From: Cranoglanis bouderius
Lineage: Eukaryota; Chordata; Actinopteri; Siluriformes; Cranoglanididae
Direction of reading: 5' to 3'
DNA length: 64,000 bases
Assembly (NCBI GenBank): GCA_023630585.1
Contig: CM042535.1
Location: 37,169,301 to 37,233,300 of the forward strand
Position 1 is the stretch's first letter. Every line of letters starts with the position of its first letter. Below, in pieces: positions 35,001-45,469 of the stretch. The notes under the pieces are model-generated. The model did no database searches. It saw only the letters and a list, made by a program, of their open reading frames with translations, and was not told the DNA's origin. The position numbers were made by a program, and so were the translations under genes.

Positions 35001-38000
35001 AGTGAGGGCTGTCCGTATGTCACGTCTCATACAGCGTGTGTCTTCAACACGGAGCTGTCAACTCGAATCCCAGCTGAATTCCCAGCGTGCAAGCTGACAA
35101 GGTGTGTGAGGTGTGCGACAGCACCCGGGTAATTTGTCTCTGCTTTGTCCAAGACTCGGAGACTCAGGTCCTCAGGTCTCTGGAAGCTTCACGAAGGTGT
35201 CGGATTGTGATGACACGGTTATCAGCAGCAGGGAACTTTATAATGGTGCGAGAGAGCAAACGTGAGAACATTTTTGACGTCAGGGATCCAGTTAGACATC
35301 CAGAATAAACATGCGTAAAGTGGCAGAACTGTGCTTTTTCTGTCTGTTCATGCTACCTGCTCATAACTGGGACCAACGGGACCTATCGGTACCAGAGCAA
35401 GCAGCACTGTTCACTGCTGATTTGTTACGTGTATCACACGTTTGATCTCTTAAGCCTAATATTTAAGTTTAATTTCTTAAAATTGGTGAACAGAAAACTG
35501 TTTTTTCATGACACAACCTGAGCTCGAATGAACAGAAATATGTATTTTAGTGATCATGATGTTTGTGTTTTAGTGTGTTTATTATGTCCGTACAATATTC
35601 CACAACAGCAATGGACAAATATTTAAATAAAATACTCATAAAATAGTTTAAAGGTTATATTTTATCTCAACGCTAGTAACTACACCAAGCATAAATGTTT
35701 TTGTTTTGTTGTATTTTTTTTCCCAGGGGTTTTATTTCGTGATTGATTTTGCTGCAGCTTTTTTTCCAAATTTGCGATGCGGAGTTTCTTTTTTTTTTTT
35801 TTTTTACTTAAATTGGTGAAACCGCGGTTGCACTAAATGGTTTTCTAAAAGTCTTTCGCACTGATGTTTATTGGTAAATGAGACCTTTTAGCTGTACTCA
35901 TGTTCGATGCATGGGAATCGAAGAGATGACGTCACATGACGTGTCTTGGCCCAAATCTGCAGAAAACCTGCGGTAATTCAAAAAATATTGCACGCTCCTC
36001 CGAATATTACAGAGTTTGTCTGATTTTGCGTTAATTTCTGCGATCGTCAAATCGCAAGATCCTGGAGGGACCGTTTAAAATATCGTTTCCTTTTCAAATA
36101 TACTGTAAATATTAAAAATCCTACTGGACAAATTCCTAAAAGGTAACATCGTGCTGTTCTGTCTCTAGAAATTTCCCCCAGATGATGGAATGATTCGTTC
36201 TGAATGATGAACTCCTGATATTGATTTAGTGATGTTGGGTTTTATCGACTGTTTTCTCCCCAGATTTCTCCACATCAGTTTACACACGAGCTCATAGGTC
36301 TTAAAGCCAGACCAGGTACTTTATATTGAGTACTTTGCAGATATTTATATTGAGTAGATTGCAGATATTGATGAAGACTGTGTACTTGGTTGCCAGGTCA
36401 TGATCTTTAGTTAAGAAAGCATTATATTCACTTCCTGTCCTCATGTTCACACTGTACTATAATATAAAAGACTCCTTCGTTCAAATATTGACGCGTTCAT
36501 GCACTCGCTCTCTCTCTCTCTCTCTCTCTCGGTGCTCTCGGTGCTCTCGTTCAGATCTTCCGACTCCTTAAACCCGTACAAAGAGAAGGAGACGAAGAGA
36601 GAGACAGCGATAATCCCATCTGATTTGTCTTTTCGAAGCTGCTCTTAATCGAAATCACGATATCGAAATCCTGTAAATCTGGTGGAACTCAGTGACACAT
36701 CCACTCACACTCGCTCAGCTAACGGTTCAAGAGACAGCGCTGACATACATCAATCATTCCAGTATTAGCTTTAGGTCCTGATTTGTGGTTTCTTGAAGAA
36801 CCACCACTTTAAAGCCATCATTCTGGAGCAGATCGTAGAGATTTGACTTGTAAAGAAGACACCAGAAGGAAAGAGCCATCTGGGCCAGAAAACTTTAAAA
36901 CGAACTCTGGAAAAAATCTCTTGCATGGCTTTATTGTGAAACTGTATGATCATTAAATATCTATAAACACATTTAAAAGTTACAAACCTCACCTTTAAAA
37001 AAAATAAATGCATTGTTCCAGCTGGGGGGTGGAGCTAATTTCCAGGCTGGAAAAATAGAAATTTTAAACAAGCCAGATTTACTGTTACAAATCACAGCTT
37101 TTCTGAAGTATATTTGAAATTATAAGAGTATTACATGCCTATAAACACTATTAAATGTTACAAGCTACAACTTAAAAAAAAAATGCATTATTCCCGCTGG
37201 GGGTGGAGCTAATTTCTGGGCTGGAAAAACAGAAATCTGAAACTAGCCAGATTTATTATATGGAAATGTTGCAGTTCACAGCTTCTAAAAGTGTATTTGA
37301 AATTATATGATTATTACAGCTCTATAAACATCTATAAACATCGCAAACTGCACCTTTAAAAAATCAATTTTCCAAACTGGGGGGGTGGAGCTAATTTCCA
37401 GGCCGAGAAATCCAAATTAGCCAGATTGACAGTCCGAGGAAACGAGTTTCTGAGAAATCCGCCAGCAGAGTTGGGCTTGAAAAGAAAAAAGGCGAATGTG
37501 TGTGAAGTTCTAAAAAGCCGAGGCACTTTGATTGACAGCCTAAACATCAGTGTAAGCTCACGGCTGCCCGGGCCAGCAGATGGTTTGTTTTCAAGGGCAG
37601 GGATGTTTCCTTCCTCTTCCTCTCACTTCCTTAATTCGTTTGAAGGAAGACTGTTTCAGGAAACTGTGCATGCGAGGAGTCACCATGGAGACGACCCTTG
37701 AGACCTGGGCTGTCAGCAGCGATCTGGTCTGTGAGGCGTGAAAGAAGTCCAGCGGAGAACCTCAACGCTTAGCAGATTCTGAGCAAAGTTTCCTGATTAA
37801 TGCTTTTTAACTTGACCTTTTGACCAAACTCGAAATTACTCCGAATTTTTATTTTTATTGATTTTCCTCATTTCTGTCCTCATTTCCTCTCTACTTCCTG
37901 CCCAGCAGAATTATTAGGAAATGAACATTAATATACTCCTTCTTTATGTCCCAAATTCCTGCACTTATGTTTTGTTTTATTTTGATTCACGTTATGTGCT

Positions 38001-39430
38001 TTTGTTTGTGTTGCCATGTGTATTTGTTTTGCTCCTGACTCCATGTTCTGTCATTGGTCTGTTACTGATTGTACTCACCTGTTCTGTGTTACACTTTGAT
38101 TAGCTTGTCTGAAAATGGACCGTTTAACGTTGCATCCTTGTTCCTTGATTCATGCAGACAATGACGATGATTCCTACGCCTAATAAATACCACGTTTGCG
38201 TCCCACCTCATAAGATTAATCTATAATAATTAATGTGTACAAATGAATGTACGGATTTGTCCCTGAAACATTTTGCGCAACACCCATGAAGACCGTTGTT
38301 TTTGTGACAGCAGCAGGTGCTGCTAATCCTCTGCGCAGGGACACACCACCGGAGGATTGACTCCTAAATAAAACCATCCAAGGTCATACCTCTGGAGCCA
38401 TGTTTGGAATTTGTGCATGGCAGGAATGTGTGTTTAAGTCCTGTGAAGCATCATGTTCTCAACACGTATTTATACATGTGTGAGTTGGAGGTGAAGGAAC
38501 ATATAAGGACATATTGGTATGATAGTTTGCTAACACACTCACTTTCTGTCTCTCTTTCTTTTCTCTCAGGTAACATCTTCGTGGTGAGTCTGGCTGTTGC
38601 CGACCTGGTGGTTGCTCTGTACCCGTACCCCCTGGTGCTGGCGGCCATTTTCGGGCATGGTTGGCACGTGGGCGCAGCGCAGTGCCAGATCAGCGGCTTC
38701 CTGATGGGCGTCAGCGTAGTCGGGTCGATTTTCAACATCGCAGGCATTGCTGTGAACCGCTACTGCTACATCTGCCACAGCCTGCGCTACGAGCGGCTGT
38801 TCAGCGAGCGCAACTCGGCGTGCTACGTGGCGCTGATCTGGGCGCTGAGCGTGCTGGCTGTGGTGCCGAACGTTTTCGTAGGGTCGCTCCGCTACGATGA
38901 TCGTGTCTACTCGTGCACGTTTGCGCAGTCGGCCAGCGCCGCGTACACACTCGCCGTCGTCTCCTTCCACTTCCTGCTGCCCATCCTGGTAGTGGCCTAC
39001 TGCTACCTGCGCATATGGGTGTTGGTAATCCGGGCGCGGAGGCGAGCGAGACCTGAGACCCGGCCTGGTGGTGTGACGCCGCAGGATGTGCGCAACTTCG
39101 TGACAATGTTCGCTGTCTTTGTGCTTTTCGCCGTATGCTGGGCGCCACTTAACGCCATTGGCGTAGCTGTGGCTGTAGCGCCCAAGCGAGCTGTCCCTGA
39201 GTGGCTCTTCGTAGCCAGCTACTTTCTGGCGTACTTCAACAGCTGCCTCAACGCCATCGTCTACGGTGCGCTCAACCAGAACTTCCGCCGTGAATACAAG
39301 CGCATCGTCTTGTCTCTCTGCACCGCGTCTGTGTTCTTTCCGGAAAACTCGAACGATGCGCAGGAGAGGCTCCGGAGCAAACCGTCGCCGCCCCTCACCA
39401 ACAACAACCAGGTCAAAGTGGACTCAGTGT

Positions 39431-39432
<2 letters not shown>
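16982..39432 (+). CDS. mtnr1a: Melatonin receptor type 1A (GPCR), two exons
   Basis: Exons 16982-17183 and 38570-39432 join in phase 1 (a split Gly codon after NKKLRNA) and give 354 residues. Human MT1 has 350. The protein is a seven-helix plasma-membrane receptor for melatonin, normally Gi-coupled. Visible marks: glycosylation sites N12 and N17; N51 in helix 1; C106 and C183 for the extracellular disulfide; NRYCYICHS at 130-138, the melatonin-receptor form of DRY; H201 in helix 5; CWAPLN in helix 6; NAIVY at 295-299. The tail ends KPSPPLTNNNQ..VKVDSV, which is typical of the 1A subtype and ends in a PDZ-binding DSV. The third extracellular loop is about three residues shorter than in human MT1. 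The start could instead be Met9 (MLLNGS). I cannot choose between the fish paralogues aa and ab. Confidence 0.95.
17414..17462. repeat. (TC)n microsatellite
   Basis: About 20 TC units within 250 bp of the mtnr1a exon 1 donor. Confidence 0.95.
17975..18085. repeat. GGTACC-rich repeat, copy 2
   Basis: GATGTACCTTTTAATG, GGGGTACACC and ATTATGTACCTTTGCAGG resemble the block at 16270-16420. Confidence 0.45.
18796..18855. repeat. (GT)n microsatellite
   Basis: About 29 GT units. Confidence 0.97.
19132..19179. repeat. (GT)n microsatellite
   Basis: About 22 GT units after a short (TA)n. Confidence 0.96.
19250..19760. repeat. Degenerate CATT/TTCATT-rich low-complexity region
   Basis: Short motifs such as TTCATTCATT, CATCCATCCATC (19411-19438) and GTTTATTCG recur irregularly. 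It looks like a decayed tetranucleotide repeat. Confidence 0.6.
19895..19956. repeat. (GT)n(TA)n microsatellite
   Basis: About 13 GT units followed by about 17 TA units. Confidence 0.95.
20270..20930 (-). other. Unidentified possibly transposon-derived segment
   Basis: The minus strand has a 181-codon frame (20927-20382) and an overlapping 65-codon frame, with a poly-A tract at 20726-20741. No known domain was recognised. The base composition is more balanced than in the surrounding intron, which would fit a relic of a mobile element. Confidence 0.25.
23128..24920. repeat. Degenerate long-period tandem repeat (270-425 bp units)
   Basis: A unit start of the form GGTTCCTAGTGGCTCTGTGA..GGTTAGTAATGT recurs at about 23135, 23404, 23810 and 24235. 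Inside the units, TTTGATGG.TTTTCCAGTGGG and its reverse complement both occur, so each unit can fold back on itself. Copies are well diverged. One unit is interrupted by the SINE at 23891-24069. Confidence 0.75.
23891..24069 (-). repeat. tRNA-derived SINE
   Basis: On the minus strand it begins GGACAGTGGTAGCTCAGTGG and TTAAGGCGTTGG (A-box-like), then GTTCAAAACCCCAGC (B-box-like). It continues with GGGCCCTTGAGCAAGGCCC and ends TGCCAAATGCCG. It sits inside a unit of the long-period repeat, so it inserted after that array formed. Confidence 0.8.
25488..27105. repeat. 21-bp minisatellite, over 70 copies
   Basis: The unit is GAAGTTGATGCTGTAACT plus a variable ATA/GTA/TTA/GTT triplet. Because 21 is a multiple of three, the minus strand stays open for 517 codons with the heptad TSIVTAS and variants. 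That frame has no start context, splice signals or other domain, so it is a by-product. A (CA)n run (27103-27156) flanks the array. Confidence 0.96.
27103..27156. repeat. (CA)n microsatellite
   Basis: About 26 CA units directly after the 21-bp minisatellite. Confidence 0.97.
28430..28965. repeat. Dispersed repeat, tandem pair A
   Basis: Two related blocks, about 28435-28600 and 28790-28960, share GCACAGTGACCGTA / GTGCAGTGACAGTACAAG, then an AATATCAACA core, CTCTGTATGACTA, and AAATTACAC. The same arrangement recurs at 42640-43085. Confidence 0.6.
29085..30430. repeat. Pyrimidine-rich minisatellite, unit about 55 bp
   Basis: The unit is CATCTCTCCATCATTCCCTC, then TGTCATTTCTTTCCTTTCTC, then TTTCTCCTCACTCTT. 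Early copies (29097-29350) are shorter variants with CATCCCCATCCTTCCCTTCC. The long plus-strand frames (373 and 301 codons) are Ser/Leu/Phe/Pro-rich translations of the repeat and not genes. The strand asymmetry could allow triplex (H-DNA) formation. Confidence 0.93.
31275..31330. repeat. (GT)n microsatellite
   Basis: About 27 GT units. Confidence 0.97.
31418..31732. repeat. (GA)n and ACAGAGAG purine tract
   Basis: A pure (GA)n run (31421-31475) is followed by imperfect GACAGACAGG/GAGAGA repeats. Frames on both strands are products of the repeat. Confidence 0.95.
31795..31853. repeat. (GT)n microsatellite
   Basis: About 28 GT units. A further one lies at 31972-32019. Confidence 0.96.
32518..32832 (+). 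repeat. tRNA-derived SINE with GGAT-type tail
   Basis: Head GTTAGCATGCTTACCTCGCT and a B-box-like GGGTTTGATTCCC suggest a tRNA origin. GTTTCCTCCTCCGGGTACTC and GGTTTCCTCCCCCGTCCAAAG follow. The end is CAGAAAATGGG and a (TGGA)n tail at 32810-32830. This layout is common in fish genomes. Confidence 0.8.
33900..34870. repeat. Degenerate repeat of TTCCAGAA / ATTCTGGAATT motifs
   Basis: Over about 950 bp, TTCTGGAATTAGTGTT and TTCCAGAATGTTC motifs recur dozens of times in both orientations. Perfect three-unit TTCnnGAAnnTTC arrays, the form of a heat-shock element, are at 34209-34221, 34436-34448 and 34615-34627. Whether this is a chance result of a palindromic repeat or regulatory is unknown. Confidence 0.7.
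36900..37435. repeat. Tandem triplication, unit about 180 bp
   Basis: CTGGGGGGTGGAGCTAATTT with CCAGGC..GAAA and AGCCAGATT occurs at about 37021, 37197 and 37378. Between the copies lie TATTTGAAATTATA..ATTA and CTATAAACA. A partial unit precedes the first. The copies are about 80% alike by eye. Confidence 0.8.
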
Positions 39433-39433
<1 letters not shown>

Positions 39434-39487
<54 letters not shown>

Positions 39488-39506
39488 CTATATATATATA
39501 TATATG
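39434..39506. repeat. (CA)n(TA)n microsatellite in mtnr1a 3' UTR
   Basis: It begins one base after the mtnr1a stop codon. Confidence 0.96.
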
Positions 39507-39897
39507 TGTGTGAAAATTCTCAAGGAAGGTGCTCTTACTATGAGCCAAGAACAAAACAAAAAACAGCTCGATTGATCGCAGAAGGATTCTCGTCTTTATC
39601 CAATCAGAACATGCAGGGGGAAACGTGCTGTGTTTTTATTATCACACACTTTCACGTGTTTCAAGCTCATTATATGTCGTTGGGAAGTGTGTCAGTTGAT
39701 GTTTTGCAAACAGTTTTAAATGTAAATCATTTGCTATGACTATTTTCTATCAAAACGAAATGTATGACGTGTATAAAATCTATATAAATATACACCTTTA
39801 TTTCAAGTCTCTCGACACCTCACCATTGAGTTCAGGATTCAGGTTGACACGGGCATAAATACGTCCTTTATGCACTGTAATGTGACTTAATTTTGTA

Positions 39898-39902
<5 letters not shown>

Positions 39903-39988
<86 letters not shown>
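39903..39988. repeat. (TA)n microsatellite
   Basis: About 43 TA units in the likely 3' UTR of mtnr1a. Confidence 0.97.
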
Positions 39989-39989
<1 letters not shown>

Positions 39990-40246
39990 ACCTCACTGTT
40001 AACTCTCTGCTCGTCGAGCAAGCAATATTTCCGGAGCGCTGCTTACCCACAATCCCCTGCAAAACGTCTTTTGAACACAATATCTGTAAGAAATATGGAT
40101 TCTGATCTCTGATCTCTCTTGTGTTTCTTCGTTTTCTCTGTCTGCATAAGTGTTTTCCCTTTTTTTTTTTTTTTTTTTAAAAAACTCATATATCTTAACT
40201 CATATGCGTGGATCTTAAGAGTCCATATGCAAAATGAAGGATGAAT

Positions 40247-40252
40247 AATAAA
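40247..40252 (+). terminator. mtnr1a: Candidate polyadenylation signal of mtnr1a
   Basis: A canonical AATAAA about 815 bp after the stop codon. An earlier or later signal could be used instead. Confidence 0.4.
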
Positions 40253-40259
40253 ACAACGT

Positions 40260-42590
40260 GATGATCAGAGGCCTTCACTGTGAGCTTCACTTCACTTCTT
40301 CTTGAAACTCGGGAGTGACATCGTCATCCAGAACTTACCGAGAGGTGAAAGAAGGCTAAATTAAATAAGATAAAATAGACTTTGATCCTTATGTCCTTTC
40401 ATCAGATCCATTAATCACACTTGAGCTGGCTGAAAAGTTGTCAAATGTCTGTGTTCCTATATATAGGAAGCCTATCCTATAGACTCTCTAACTAATATGC
40501 ATCTCAGCTGAAGCCACAACTCCAAGACTGGGCTTTCATACAGACCAGGCAGGGGACATGATAAAACTCCAATCAGTCTAAGCACACACATGAAGAGAGG
40601 GAGAGATAATCCAATCGAGTGCAATCTTTATAGGACTTAACCTCCTGCTTTCCAGGGAATTCTCAGCTGTTCTGGCGGCACGTACAGCGAAGCTCTGAGA
40701 TCGACCGTCTATCAGCGCGGAAATCAAATAAGCACTGTTTGGTCCAACCGGCATCCCCGCTGCCTTGTTAATTAGCAATCTCTGACAGAGATGATGTTTC
40801 TTTAAAAAGGAACGTGGCGTGGAATTACAATAGATCAGTTGAGCACTTTGGGGTGGAATGTGAGTGCCTGGTATACACCGTATACACATCTTTCTGTAAC
40901 AGGAGAGTTACAATCCATGACATAAACACCACCAAAAAGATCTCACCACCAGCACGACCATCATTTAACAGATATGCAGCATGTCCAGAAAACGAATCCT
41001 GTCCAAACAGGGTTCTTCTAGGCTTCTTTGGAGAGTTGTTCGCTTCCTACAAGGCTTCGGCTTGAAATGGTCTCTGAGGAAAAGTTCTAAGTTTCCCCAA
41101 GAACCCTGAAGGATACTAGAACGTTTTTGGACACTACAGAAGCTTAAGTTTTACATTCGGACAATTTCATACCAATAAAGTTGTAAGAAAAGGTAGAAAC
41201 CGTAACCCAATCCATAACCATAACCCAAACCTAAACCTAAATCTTTTCCACGTTACCAATTCCCAAGCGTGAGACCCCCGTGATGTAATCCAAACCCTGA
41301 AGATGTTTAGAGGCAGGAAAACGTCATTGCATTTTGATGGAACAATACAGAAAAACATGAATGTCGTATTTTAACAGATCGATACTGCTAAATGTGATCA
41401 GGGATGGAGGTCAGTTTAGGTTATCTATAATGTAAAGGAATTAACATAACTTAATAGGTTAAGACCAGATGGTTGTGAGTTTAAATCTCAGGAGTTTAGC
41501 TTTTTAACCTTCTGGTCTTTACAATGTTCCAGTTTTAACTAAAGGAACAAGCACAGAGCCTTCCGATTGGCTGAAACGTATCACCTTCTTTGACGTGTCA
41601 GATGACCCACCATGGTGTCATGAATGTCTTAATTAAGAACCTTAAACGCCTTAATCTGCATTAGATAATTATTCAAATCACCCGTAATGTTCTGTCCATA
41701 AAGTTCTCTCTCTCTCTTGCTCTCTCTCTTTCTTTTTTTTATTCATAAATAATACAGCGTCCGCTGTTCTATACCACAGAGCACTTTCCAGTCAGGATTA
41801 CATATAAGTATTATTATTAGGCTGTCCACTACACTTTCCTTCACGCTGAAAGGTTTCCTCTGGACAAAAACCTCCTTCAAAACACATTCAAATTCCGCTA
41901 CAAAGAAAAGCCATCACACTCAGAAATGTAAGGCAAGCAGAGAGGTAAAATGAGGATGATTACCTTTGTTTGATCTCTAAGACTTACGGGAGCTGAGGAC
42001 TTATTTCAGAAATCTTTTCTTTGAAATCTTGTTTCCTGGAATCGGCGACACACGGCTCAATTTAGTGTGTATCAGTCGTGGACCAAAACAGGGAATCCTG
42101 CAGCGTGGGGACCGCAGTGGTCGGAAACATCGGTGTTTTTTTTGTTTGTTTTTTTTTGGTTTGCACACAATTAAATGACCCAAAACGCAAACAACCCTGA
42201 AAACGTCCTCGTAAAACCCGTTCATTCATTGACCAGAAATACAGCAAGTTACCAAGCAATTGAATAAAGAAATGATCACATAACTGTATAAGTAACTGCG
42301 TTAAAATGTTGTGTTGCTTATTTACTCTTTTTGCTTTTAAATGTCCAGATACGCCTACGCGTTCCACTTTTATGGCGATATGTTTTATATCATCTACATA
42401 GTGGAACTTCTTCCGTACCTAAATATGGGTTGTGGTGATGTTTGTTGTGGCTGAAAACATACACGACTGGCGTATGTTTGTGTATACGCCTTCATGTGTA
42501 TACGCCTTTTTCATGAACATCTTTTTAGGGTCGATTCAGGGAGGACTGTAGCCTCGATTCGCTGGATCATAGTGACTATATGATTGTGTG
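40260..42590. other. Spacer downstream of mtnr1a, no gene seen
   Basis: No exon-like frame was recognised. A short stretch at about 41200-41245 has CCTAAACC/AACCCAA motifs that recall telomeric repeats but is too irregular to call. Confidence 0.4.
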
Positions 42591-43085
42591 TGTGTGTGTG
42601 TGTGTGTGTGTTAAGTGTTTAAAGTTAGAAGACTGCCATTGCTAGGCAAGCAGAAAGTATGTATATGCTAAACACAGGCTAGCTGATGACTGACTAGCTA
42701 ATCCATAGCGGTTAAACCTTTAATGTAAAGGCACAGAGACATGAAAATGGTATAGATTTGTTGGGAATATCAATATTTTCCTCAGATATGTTGATAAATT
42801 ATTAAGAAAATCTATCTCTGTGTAGATAAGTACACTTATAAGTGCACTGACTGCGATCTTGAGTGGAACCTGTTTGAATGTAGAATTAGTGTGTGTAAGA
42901 AAATGGTTTAATTAGCTCGCTAGTGTTTTATACAGAAAACGTAACGTCGCCAGTGTGGGAATGAGATAAACCTATCGGGAATATCAGCATGTCCCTCAGA
43001 TGTGCCGGTAAATTAAGGAAAGCAATCGGATAATTAAAATTGCACTATATTGGCAAAATGTTAACAGTGTCTCACAACTCGTGAA
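42590..43085. repeat. Dispersed repeat, tandem pair B
   Basis: Blocks at about 42640-42850 and 42940-43080 share AGGCACAGAGACATGAAAAT.., GGGAATATCAATATTTTCCT, CAGATATGTTGATAAATTAT with the pair at 28430-28965 in the mtnr1a intron. Confidence 0.6.
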
Positions 43086-43293
43086 CGTAAAGCTGTCCAA
43101 AATGTTTCTCGTAAACACAGAGCGAGTGAATTTATAGTCGCTAAGCAAATCCAAGTATAAGCTAGCTATTGACTGAGATAATATCTAGTAGCTAGCAAGG
43201 ATGTAGTAATTGTTTTGTTAACACGATGTCAAGATTTCTGATCATATAGAGAGGGGCTTGAATGTATTATGATGGTTCTAACGATGTGTATAC

Positions 43294-43297
<4 letters not shown>

Positions 43298-43350
<53 letters not shown>
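43298..43350. repeat. (GT)n microsatellite
   Basis: About 26 GT units. A second run of about 28 units lies at 43530-43585. Confidence 0.96.
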
Positions 43351-43353
<3 letters not shown>

Positions 43354-43525
43354 ACGCTGTCATTTTTGGCCTTGTACTGAGAAGCGTGAGTGTACTGAAT
43401 GGATTATGATGGTCTTATCAGAGCATATGAGTGTGTGTTCGTGCAAATACATGTGCACACATGAAGCCACTATCTCTGGCAGAACAGAGAAGAGTGTGCG
43501 TTGAATAGAATATGATGTGTGTGTT

Positions 43526-43588
<63 letters not shown>

Positions 43589-44408
43589 GCAGAATGCAGA
43601 GAGAAGCGTGAATGGATTAGGGTGCTATCAGTGAGTCATTAAAAAAAGCCCCAATCTCCCATCTGTATAGTTTCAGAGGTTTAATCCATTTCTGGTGGCC
43701 TAGTTTCTGCATGTGCATGTGATATGTGGGTAAATGCTGCATACAGACTATTTTTTTTAAAGGAATAAAATCATTCAAATGGATGCTAGCTTAGTTTTGT
43801 GTGTATATTTAGCTCAGCGCCCATCAGTGCTTATTCAAGCACTGTTAACGATAATAATAAATTGCTAATTGTATATGAAACCCATTATTGATTTGAACTG
43901 TTATTAAATGCAAACACGTTCCTGGTTATAAACTATTTCAGACGATTGACCTTGATGTGACCTTGACCCCGTTTGAATCATTTGCAGAATCTAATCATTT
44001 CATCTGCTGGTTACACTGATAATTCCACACGTCAATTTGACACCAGTGTGCCTCCATGCGCCATTTTGTTTCCATATGAATGTCATTACTGACATGGGTC
44101 ACTATGATTTTAATCAGACGTTCTCATACTGACAGGCTTCCCTGCAAACAGATGCTCTGCAATCAGTGCATACTCTCCATCTGACGTCATTTTGTCAACA
44201 ACTAACTCTGCTAACTAACTACCGGGGCGTCTCGACCTCTGCTAAATATTTGAAGCACTCTTAAGCAATGGGTATTGTGATGAACTGCTTGTTCTTGTAT
44301 TGCTTGTAAGACGAGGACCAAAATTACGTCACTCTCATAATTTCCAAGAAGAACTGACCAATCAATGACCGAGCTTAACCCTGAAGAACTCGCATATATT
44401 GCACTATA

Positions 44409-45437
44409 CAGTGGTGCTTGAATTTTCTATATTTCTGCATAAATATGACCTAAAAGATCATCGGATTTTCACACAAGTCCTAAAAGTAGATAAAGAGAAC
44501 CCAATTAAACAAAGGAGACAAAAGTATGTGAACCTCTGCATTCAGTATCTGGTGTGACCCCCCTGTGCAGCAAGAACTGCAACTAAACGTTTGCGGTAAC
44601 TGTTGATCAGTCCTGCACATCGGCTTGGAGGAATTTTAACCCGTTCCTCAGTACAGAACAGCTTCAACTCTGGGATGTTGGTGGGTTTCCTCACATGAAC
44701 TGCTTGCATCAGGTCCTTCTACAACATTTCTATTGGATTAAGGTCAAGACTTTGACTTGGCCATTCCAAAACATTAACCTTATTCTTCTTTAACCATTCT
44801 TTGGTAGAACGACTTGTGTGCTCAGGGTCGTTGTCTTGCTGCATGTCCCACTTTCTCTTGAGATTCAAATCACGGACAGATGTCCTGACATTTTCCTTTA
44901 GAATTCGCTGGTATAATTCAGAATTCATTGTTCATCCAGGCCCAGATGCAGCAAAACAGGCCCACACCATGATACTACCACCACCATGCTTCACAGATGG
45001 GATAAGGCTGTTATGCTGGAATGTAGTGTTTTCCTTTTTCCAAACATAACGCTTCTCATTTAAACCAAAACGTTCTATTTTGGTCTCATCCATCCACACA
45101 ACATTTTTCCAATGTCCTTCTGGCTTGTCCACGTGATCTTTAGCAAACTGTAGATGGGCAGCAATGTTCTTTTTGGAGAGCAGTGGCTTTCTCCTTTATG
45201 ATGGACTCATGAACATTAACACTAGCCAATGCGAGAGAGGCCTTTAGTTGCTTAGAAGTTACCCTGGGTTCCTTTGTGAACTCGTAGACTATTACACATC
45301 TTGCTCTTGGAGTGATCTTTGTTGGTGGACCACTCCTGGAGAGGGTAACGATGGCCTTTAATTTGCTCCATTTGTAGACAATTTGTCTGACTGTGGATTG
45401 GTGGAGTCTAAACCATCTTTAGAGATGGTTTTTGTAA
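44409..45437 (-). mobile_element. Truncated Tc1-like transposon, copy B
   Basis: The left terminus CAGTGGTGCTTGAA is preceded by a TA, the Tc1 target site. Minus-strand pieces encode WMDETKIERFGLNEKR, KHGGGSIMVWACFAAS, MQQDNDPEHTSRSTKEWL and SLDLNPIE, but in two or more frames. The N-terminal DNA-binding half and the other terminus are missing. It is the same family as 11791-12935, with an internal deletion near 45200 that the other copy lacks. Confidence 0.9.
44719..45132 (-). pseudogene. Tc1-like transposase pseudogene
   Basis: Two frames (45132-44932 and 44928-44719) carry the first Asp motif, then the second Asp (QQDNDPEHTS) and the Glu region. They are separated by a frame break near 44930, where the compared copy has extra bases. 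Confidence 0.85.
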
Positions 45438-45469
45438 TACATTACATACATTACAAAAGACCTTCTGTA

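Larger units (their letters stand above)
17184..38569 (+). other. mtnr1a: mtnr1a intron, 21.4 kb
   Basis: The donor is GTGAGT at 17184 and the acceptor is TTTTCTCTCAG ending at 38569. The intron separates the exon for helix 1 from the rest, the conserved position in melatonin receptors. It is mostly repeats (listed separately). Spacer without recognised content remains at about 18090-18780, 20030-23100, 27160-28040, 30480-31250, 32840-33880 and 34870-36890. No nested gene was convincingly found. Confidence 0.9.

Noticed and set aside
41200..41245. Telomere-like CCTAAACC/AACCCAA stretch
   Set aside because: Too short and irregular to be an interstitial telomeric array.
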